In this document: positions 7,204-8,189 of the stretch, in pieces
Layout: every line of letters starts with the position of its first letter
Numbering within the stretch: the first letter of the stretch is position 1
Source: Phycisphaerales bacterium
Lineage (GTDB): Bacteria > Planctomycetota > Phycisphaerae > Phycisphaerales > Phycisphaeraceae
Assembly (NCBI GenBank): GCA_012031455.1
Contig: JAAUTM010000043.1
Span: forward strand, 1-8,189
Reading direction: 5' to 3'
DNA length: 8,189 nt
Notes under the pieces: model-generated
Seen by the model: only the letters and a program-made list of their open reading frames with translations
Databases searched by the model: none
Told to the model about the DNA's origin: nothing
Translations under genes and position numbers: made by a program

Positions 7204-8189
7204 ATGCCTACGTATCGCTATGAAGTTCGGGGATCAGGTGGGCAAAGCTCAGTGGGAATGCTCACTGCGGAGAATGCTTTGTCTGCGGCATCCAACCTGC
7301 GTCAGCAGGGGCTGCATGTCCTTCATCTGACGCCCATGGGCAGCAGTACCAAGTCACTGTTGCAAAAACTGTCATCGGTAAATTACACATCCGGCCCGTC
7401 GCAACGCGATGTGCTGAACTTCACCACCCAACTGGCGGTCATGGTGCGTGCAGGCATTTCGCTACGGAATGCGCTCGAAGGCATTGCTGATCAAATCGAT
7501 AATCCCAAGTTCAAGGAAATCATTCTCCGTATCAAACAGGATGTCGAAGCAGGCAGGCAGTTTTCCGAGGCACTGACCAAACACCCCAAGTTGTTCTCAT
7601 CGCTTTATGTCAACATGGTGCGGGCATCCGAAGTATCGGGCAGTTTTTCCAAGATGCTGGACCGTATTGCTGCCTATCTGGCACAGCAGATTGAAACCAG
7701 GCAGATGGTGGTGGGGGCGATGATCTACCCCGGCGTGATCGGTTCGCTGGCGGTGGCGGTGACGATCTTCCTGCTTACTTTCGTGTTACCGCGTTTCGCT
7801 TCGGTGTTTCAGGGCAAGGAAGCAGCCATGCCCGCACGACCAAGTTCCTGATGGCATTGTCAACCTTCATGGTTAGCTGGTGGTGGGCAGTGGTGATCGG
7901 ATTGGTGCTGGGCGTGGTAGGGATCATGGCGTTCATCCGCACGGAAGTAGGGGGGTGGTGGTTTGATCAGGTGAAGCTCAGCGTGCCGATTTTCAAGAAA
8001 ATGTTCAAGGCTTTGTACATCGGGCGCAGCCTGCACACGATGGGCGAACTGGTTAACGCCGGTGTACCAATGCTTGACACTTTGCAGATCACCGGACAGG
8101 TCAGTGGCAACCGCCATTTCAAACGGCTCTGGCAGGGGGTTTATGTCTCGGTCAAGCAGGGTAAAAAAATATCACAGCCCCTTTTTAAG
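7204..8189 (+). CDS. pilC: PilC / GspF-type inner-membrane platform protein, frameshifted near 7831-7836 and cut by the window end
   Basis: The polytopic inner-membrane core protein of type IV pili or type II secretion, on which PilB and PilT act. It opens MPTYRYEVRGSGGQ, the typical start for the family, then the first GspF/T2SF domain (about 70-195) with QLAVMVRAGISLRNALEGIA, MVRASEVSGSFSKMLDRIA and IYPGVIGSLAVAVTIFLL, a membrane helix. The frame then breaks: after GKEAAMP it runs into a stop (7849-7851), while the other frame continues as TTKFLMALSTF, a second Trp-rich hydrophobic helix region, and the start of the second T2SF domain (GRSLHTMGELVNAGVPMLDT). One extra base, most simply GCACG to GCCACG, restores the reading. 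The second frame is open to the last base, so the 3' part is outside. The ATG at 7204 has only a weak, distant AAAGAG before it. pilC and gspF cannot be told apart by sequence alone; adjacency to pilT favours pilC. Confidence 0.9.

Noticed and set aside
1396..7838. Programmed ribosomal frameshifting at the four breaks
   Set aside because: None of the sites carries an X-XXY-YYZ heptamer and four independent recoding events in unrelated genes are improbable.

Overview
The window looks like bacterial chromosome from a planctomycete, possibly a Phycisphaerae relative. This is inferred from three things read in the translations: a [14 protein letters not shown] prepilin with a planctomycete-style N-terminus, a secreted phosphatase ending in a PEP-CTERM sorting tail, and a UvrC with no visible helix-hairpin-helix end. 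No rRNA, tRNA, CRISPR array, insertion sequence or phage gene was seen.

Layout: two gene blocks diverge from an AT-rich intergenic region at about 3715-4137. Leftward (minus strand, in transcription order) lie a MGDG-synthase/UgtP-type glycosyltransferase (3714-2482), uvrC (2400-962, perhaps really to 871), a DUF167/YggU-family protein (870-556) and the start of a type IV prepilin-like protein (435 to the window edge, TTG start). Rightward (plus strand) lie a secreted PEP-CTERM alkaline phosphatase (4138-5687), a strong intrinsic terminator (5742-5780), a 277-base leader with some inverted repeats, pilT (6058-7124) and pilC (7204 to beyond the window).

The dominant oddity is reading-frame breakage. 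uvrC, the phosphatase, pilT and pilC are each split by one single-base frameshift. In every case adding one base, usually next to an identical base, restores a full-length family protein with its catalytic residues intact. A fifth shift may truncate the uvrC tail at a run of six A. The glycosyltransferase and DUF167 genes are intact. The simplest reading is indel errors in the sequence or assembly; recent decay or recoding is less likely. The four broken genes are therefore annotated as single genes spanning the breaks.

Functionally, pilT, pilC and the prepilin belong to type IV pilus/type II secretion machinery. The phosphatase and the glycolipid synthase are both the kind of gene often switched on by phosphate limitation and they share one divergent control region, so joint regulation is a reasonable but untested idea. 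I did not find a convincing previously undescribed system here.
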